Assembly (NCBI GenBank): GCA_002293545.1
Contig: DBDL01000050.1
Coordinates: forward strand, 1 to 15,525
Source: Lachnoclostridium sp. UBA933
Lineage (GTDB): Bacteria; Bacillota; Clostridia; Lachnospirales; Lachnospiraceae
Length of the DNA: 15,525 bases
Direction: 5' to 3'
Shown here: one piece after another, positions 12,312-15,525 of the stretch
Layout of the letters: each line of letters opens with the position of its first letter
How positions within the stretch are numbered: position 1 is the first letter of the stretch
Translations under genes and position numbers: made by a program
The notes under the pieces: model-generated
Databases searched by the model: none
Told to the model about the DNA's origin: nothing
The model's input: the letters and a program-made list of their open reading frames with translations, nothing else

Positions 12312-14853
12312 AGAGCGTTTCCTCCTCAAACAGGCTTTCAAACTCCCGGTAGGCATCGCGGTTGTATTTTTGATAGTCAAATTCTGTTTTTGGTACTCTG
12401 CCTTCCTTAAATGCCACAAGCCCTTCATAAATACTGTCGGCATCCGATTTGATTTCAAGCTGTCCGTTTTCAATCAGGCTGTCGCTGACCGTTGAAAAAT
12501 CCGCTACAATAATCGGGAGTCCCATCGCTCTCGCTTCCAAAATTACCATCGGCTGACCCTCATGCAGGGACGGAAGTAAAAAACAATGACAATGCTTCAT
12601 AAAAGCAAACGGATTGAGAACATTTCCGGTAAGCGAAACCGCTTCGGTACAGCACTCCGACCGTACCAACTCCTTCAAATCCTTCATGAGCGGTCCATCC
12701 CCTAAAATATACAGACGGGAAGCCGGCACCTCTCTCCAGAACCGGGCAAATGCCAAAATCATATTTGCATGGTTTTTTTCGGGGGATAACCGTCCCATCG
12801 TCACGAAATTTATATTTTTCTCCTCCGGAACTAAAAAGGCATTGCATTTCAATATTTCCTGTCCGGGAATACCTCTTTTTTTCTCCGCCAGATACCGTTT
12901 CCCATCAATAAAAATCTCGGTTCTTTTTTCCATTCCGTCAAAAACCCTTTGAAAGTCTACCAGGTTTCTGCAGTATTCGTACTTGTCATAGGTTGATTCT
13001 ACGGCTAATGCCGCCCTGTTTACTTTCATAACGCCTTCACTGCATGAAATAATCTTGTCATAAAACGGATAGGCGGATATCGTACAATTCAATGCCTTCT
13101 GATTCTTTTTGACGCCGTGAACCAACTTATTCCGATCCCTGTCCAGATCCGTATGCTGCCAGATATACTTCCTTGACCCTTTCGACTGCAGTAACAGGAG
13201 GGTAAAATAACTGCTGTAGCCTGTATAATTTATCACAAAATCAAATACCGCTTCCCCAAACGTCCTGCGGTATTCTTTATGATATAACTGACCGGAATAT
13301 AATTTTCTTATCTTGGGATGATCCAATCCGTAATCCATCACCAGTTTATTGACAGCCGATTCCTTTGCCGTACCCATAAAACTTCCAACCCGCGTCAGCA
13401 CCCTTGCGTTCTTATTGATTTGCTCAATTTTATCCGCATTGTCCTTTTCCTCATTTAATAAAGCAAAGACGGTAATATCGAATTTTTCATAATCCATAAC
13501 ATTGAGCAGGCTGTAAAAGGATTCGGTAATTCCGTTCATGCGTACCTCGCCGATAAATGCCAGTATCTTCTTTTTATCGTTTTGGAACCCATGAATCAAT
13601 TGATACCGGTCTGTTTCCCCGTCCAGCAGAATCTTCCAAATACGCGCTCCCACCTGTCCGTTGTCGAGTGGGATAAACTGTTCTCTCTGCTTTTCATATT
13701 TCACAAGATATTGCTTTTCAATCTCACCGGCAGACAAAATTCCTGCTCCCAGCTGTTCCATATCTTTATAAGCCGGTCCCGGTAAATCCTCCGGCGAAAA
13801 ATAAACCCCGCGTTCCTCCTTGTACTCCTCATAATCCGGGATATAAAAGAAAACCGGCCGGTCGGTAATCAGAAAATCAAAATAGATACTGGAATAGTCC
13901 GCCACCAATATGTCTGTCACCGCCAGAACCTCCGCCGCGTCAATCCCCGCAGGAATAAATTTCGGATTCTTCCTCTTTATCATACTCTGATAGACGACCT
14001 GGTGCGGTTTTACAAAAACCTGATACTCTCCCCCCGGCAGAATCCTCTCTAACTCTTCTATAAACTTTGTATACCCTGAGGTATCCTTTTCGGGATTTTT
14101 AAAGTCTTCTCCCCTCCACGTCGGTGCAAACAGCACTATTTTTTTATCCGGTTCCACGCCGACGCCCAACCTTTTCATTTTCTCCAGAATCCTTTCCCGG
14201 TCCCCGTTCTTTATCAAGTCTGTCCGCGGCTGTCCCTCGGCAATGACCGTACCCGGATAAATTCCGTCCAATTTGTATGCTTTTTTATACATATCCGTTT
14301 GATAATCACACGAGGACAGCAAATAATCCGCCGCAAGAAAATTACGGACCGTATTTCCCGATACAATATTTCCGTACTTTTGATCATAGCCCATCTTTTT
14401 CAGCGGGATACCGTGCCAGGTATTGATATAGATTTGGGATTCTTTCTTGGCAAAGAAAGAGGGAAATGTAGAATTGTTAATAAGTATTTTGGAACAGGAC
14501 AAATAATAAAGATAATCATCACTCAGAAACTGTATGAATTTTACGTTGCTCAAATGCGAATACTCCTGTATCATTGTTTTATTTGCCGCAAAATCATCAA
14601 TGACCCATACGTGCTTATATTTCTTAAAATCCTTTCTTTGCCGCATGGCTTGAAACAAAGCATAGGGGTTACAAAGAATACCTCGTCCGGCAAACGCTTC
14701 ATAAAGAATGATGTCTTTCACCGAATGGGCATTATAGTATTCCGCATATTGAAATATTCTCGTTTTATTTTGTTTTGCTTTATTTAACCGATGGTAGGTT
14801 TCTTTGTATTGCTTTCTCAGACTCCTTTTACTGCTATCTGTTGACCGGCGCAT
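12301..14853 (-). CDS. Bifunctional TagF-like CDP-glycerol polyol-phosphotransferase / GT4 glycosyltransferase
   Basis: An 850-residue fusion. Residues 30-410 form a CDP-glycerol glycerophosphotransferase (TagF/TagB) domain: INTWHGIPLKKMG (143-155, His147), EGQPRTD, FAPTWRG (242-248), VKPHQ (His284) and ADYSSIYFDF (318-327). The two His correspond to those essential in Bacillus TagF. Residues 428-850 form a GT4 (GT-B fold) glycosyltransferase with VTMGRLSPEKNH (donor-site loop), ILGDGP and E-x7-E (Glu765 and Glu773 in EGQPMVILE). One chain could thus add a polyol phosphate and a sugar alternately to a cytoplasmic-face polymer. The ATG at 14853 follows GGAGG by five bases. It overlaps the next gene. 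There is no signal peptide or membrane helix. Fold assignments are sure; the polymer, and whether glycerol, ribitol or another polyol is used, are unknown. Confidence 0.9.
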   Translation of the reverse strand: MRRSTDSSKRSLRKQYKETYHRLNKAKQNKTRIFQYAEYYNAHSVKDIILYEAFAGRGILCNPYALFQAMRQRKDFKKYKHVWVIDDFAANKTMIQEYSHLSNVKFIQFLSDDYLYYLSCSKILINNSTFPSFFAKKESQIYINTWHGIPLKKMGYDQKYGNIVSGNTVRNFLAADYLLSSCDYQTDMYKKAYKLDGIYPGTVIAEGQPRTDLIKNGDRERILEKMKRLGVGVEPDKKIVLFAPTWRGEDFKNPEKDTSGYTKFIEELERILPGGEYQVFVKPHQVVYQSMIKRKNPKFIPAGIDAAEVLAVTDILVADYSSIYFDFLITDRPVFFYIPDYEEYKEERGVYFSPEDLPGPAYKDMEQLGAGILSAGEIEKQYLVKYEKQREQFIPLDNGQVGARIWKILLDGETDRYQLIHGFQNDKKKILAFIGEVRMNGITESFYSLLNVMDYEKFDITVFALLNEEKDNADKIEQINKNARVLTRVGSFMGTAKESAVNKLVMDYGLDHPKIRKLYSGQLYHKEYRRTFGEAVFDFVINYTGYSSYFTLLLLQSKGSRKYIWQHTDLDRDRNKLVHGVKKNQKALNCTISAYPFYDKIISCSEGVMKVNRAALAVESTYDKYEYCRNLVDFQRVFDGMEKRTEIFIDGKRYLAEKKRGIPGQEILKCNAFLVPEEKNINFVTMGRLSPEKNHANMILAFARFWREVPASRLYILGDGPLMKDLKELVRSECCTEAVSLTGNVLNPFAFMKHCHCFLLPSLHEGQPMVILEARAMGLPIIVADFSTVSDSLIENGQLEIKSDADSIYEGLVAFKEGRVPKTEFDYQKYNRDAYREFESLFEEETLYER

Positions 14854-14965
14854 ACTGTCCTCCGACTATGGTTTCCATATACTTCCTACCTTCATTATTT
14901 CCCGGTATGCAAAGGATTATTCCCGAACGGTCATATTTTGATCCTATTGAATTTTTTATTCTAAG

Positions 14966-15525
14966 TTATATACGCTCCAAATGGATAACACCCGCGGCGT
15001 TTTCCATGCCGGAAGCCTCCGCACCGGAATACAGGAATACGCAGTCCCGGATCTCCGACCCTTGCAATGCCGCCTCTAAGCGTTTTCCCCATTGTTCATA
15101 CAAATCAAAAATATGGAACACGGCATCCGGCTTTTCCCTTTTGATATTCAAAAGCACCGCAATCAGCCCCGGTATTTCTGTTATCGTACAAAACGGTACA
15201 TTCACCGAATAATTTTCCTCCGAAGAATCAAACTTCCGTACAATCGTCATGCGGGTCTGCCCGTCGCTGAAACGATAACAATTCCGGATCCGGTAATCCT
15301 TGGATTGATACTGCGCCGAACGTTCCGTATCATCCTCTGTGGCTGCCCGTTCACAAAACAGTTTCCCTGACGTATGTCCGGTATAATCCCCGTAAGCTTC
15401 AAACCCTTTCAGAAACAAAATGGTATCCCTGCTCGGATGGATTGTGCTGTCAAAGAATGCGTCGATTTTGAACAGATTTTTAAAGCGGCGTTCCTGTTTA
15501 TCCGTTAAAAATTGCGGCGGAAACA
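14966..15525 (-). CDS. C-terminal end of an unrecognised protein, runs off the right edge
   Basis: The frame is open from base 15525 to the TAA at 14966, so 186 C-terminal codons are visible and the start lies outside the window. The TTG at 15418 is internal (the frame continues upstream with FPPQFLTDKQERRFKN), so it is not a start. The sequence is soluble-looking, with no signal or membrane segment. It has a hydrophobic strand-helix stretch (IPGLIAVLLNIKRE), then DAVFHIFDLYEQWGKRLEAA and RDCVFLYSGAE, an alternating pattern that would suit the end of a Rossmann-like or GT-B domain. I do not recognise a family. It stands 112 bases upstream of the TagF/GT4 fusion on the same strand, so a role in the same surface-polymer pathway is plausible but is inference only. 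Confidence 0.7.
   Translation of the reverse strand, partial: FPPQFLTDKQERRFKNLFKIDAFFDSTIHPSRDTILFLKGFEAYGDYTGHTSGKLFCERAATEDDTERSAQYQSKDYRIRNCYRFSDGQTRMTIVRKFDSSEENYSVNVPFCTITEIPGLIAVLLNIKREKPDAVFHIFDLYEQWGKRLEAALQGSEIRDCVFLYSGAEASGMENAAGVIHLERI

Noticed and set aside
12312..12473. 54-codon N-terminal extension of the degenerate paralogue
   Set aside because: It lies entirely within the end of the upstream TagF/GT4 gene in another frame; GAGGAGG supports the ATG at 12311.

Overview
The window looks like chromosomal DNA of a Gram-positive, fibre-degrading gut or rumen Clostridia, most likely Lachnospiraceae (inferred from gene content, not from a marker gene). The basis is moderately AT-rich DNA, strong GGAGG-type ribosome binding sites, secreted enzymes with Lys-rich Ig-like modules and Pro/Thr linkers, and CDP-glycerol (teichoic-acid-type) transferase domains. 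Every gene I can support is on the minus strand, so transcription runs from base 15525 towards base 1. The two outermost genes run off the window.

In order of transcription: (i) 15525-10386 is a surface-polymer block. It holds the C-terminal end of an unrecognised protein, a large fusion of a CDP-glycerol polyol-phosphotransferase (TagF-like) with a GT4 glycosyltransferase, and an overlapping second gene that is a shortened, degenerate paralogue of that fusion with its catalytic histidines gone. (ii) 10238-8262 starts with a near-perfect sigma-A promoter driving a secreted beta-helix protein. An in-frame TAA breaks this gene in two inside its C-terminal domain, and a 40-residue small protein follows. 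(iii) 8113-3917 encodes a very large modular GH10 xylanase (Ig-like, chitobiase-like, CBM-like, CBM22, GH10, beta-helix) and ends at a strong hairpin terminator. (iv) 3815-769 is a compact operon: kdsB-like CMP-ulosonate synthetase, a DRE-TIM (HMGL-like) aldolase fused to a Rossmann-like domain resembling GT42/DUF115, and a kdsC-like HAD phosphatase. (v) 668-1 holds a promoter and the N-terminal part of a secreted enzyme, probably a CE1 feruloyl or acetyl-xylan esterase, with the same kind of Lys-rich Ig-like module as the xylanase.

The genes suggest two intertwined functions. The GH10 xylanase, the CE1-type esterase and the beta-helix proteins fit extracellular breakdown of substituted xylan. 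The TagF/GT4 fusions and the Kdo-type operon fit synthesis of an anionic surface glycan. The most unusual element is the Kdo-type operon: it activates and dephosphorylates a 3-deoxy-ulosonate, but no PEP-dependent KdsA/NeuB synthase is visible. A pyruvate-type aldolase fused to a possible CMP-sugar transferase sits in that place. I infer a non-canonical ulosonic-acid pathway in a Gram-positive; the sequence alone does not prove it.

There is no gap longer than 300 bases without a gene, and I see no tRNA, rRNA, CRISPR array, IS element or phage gene.
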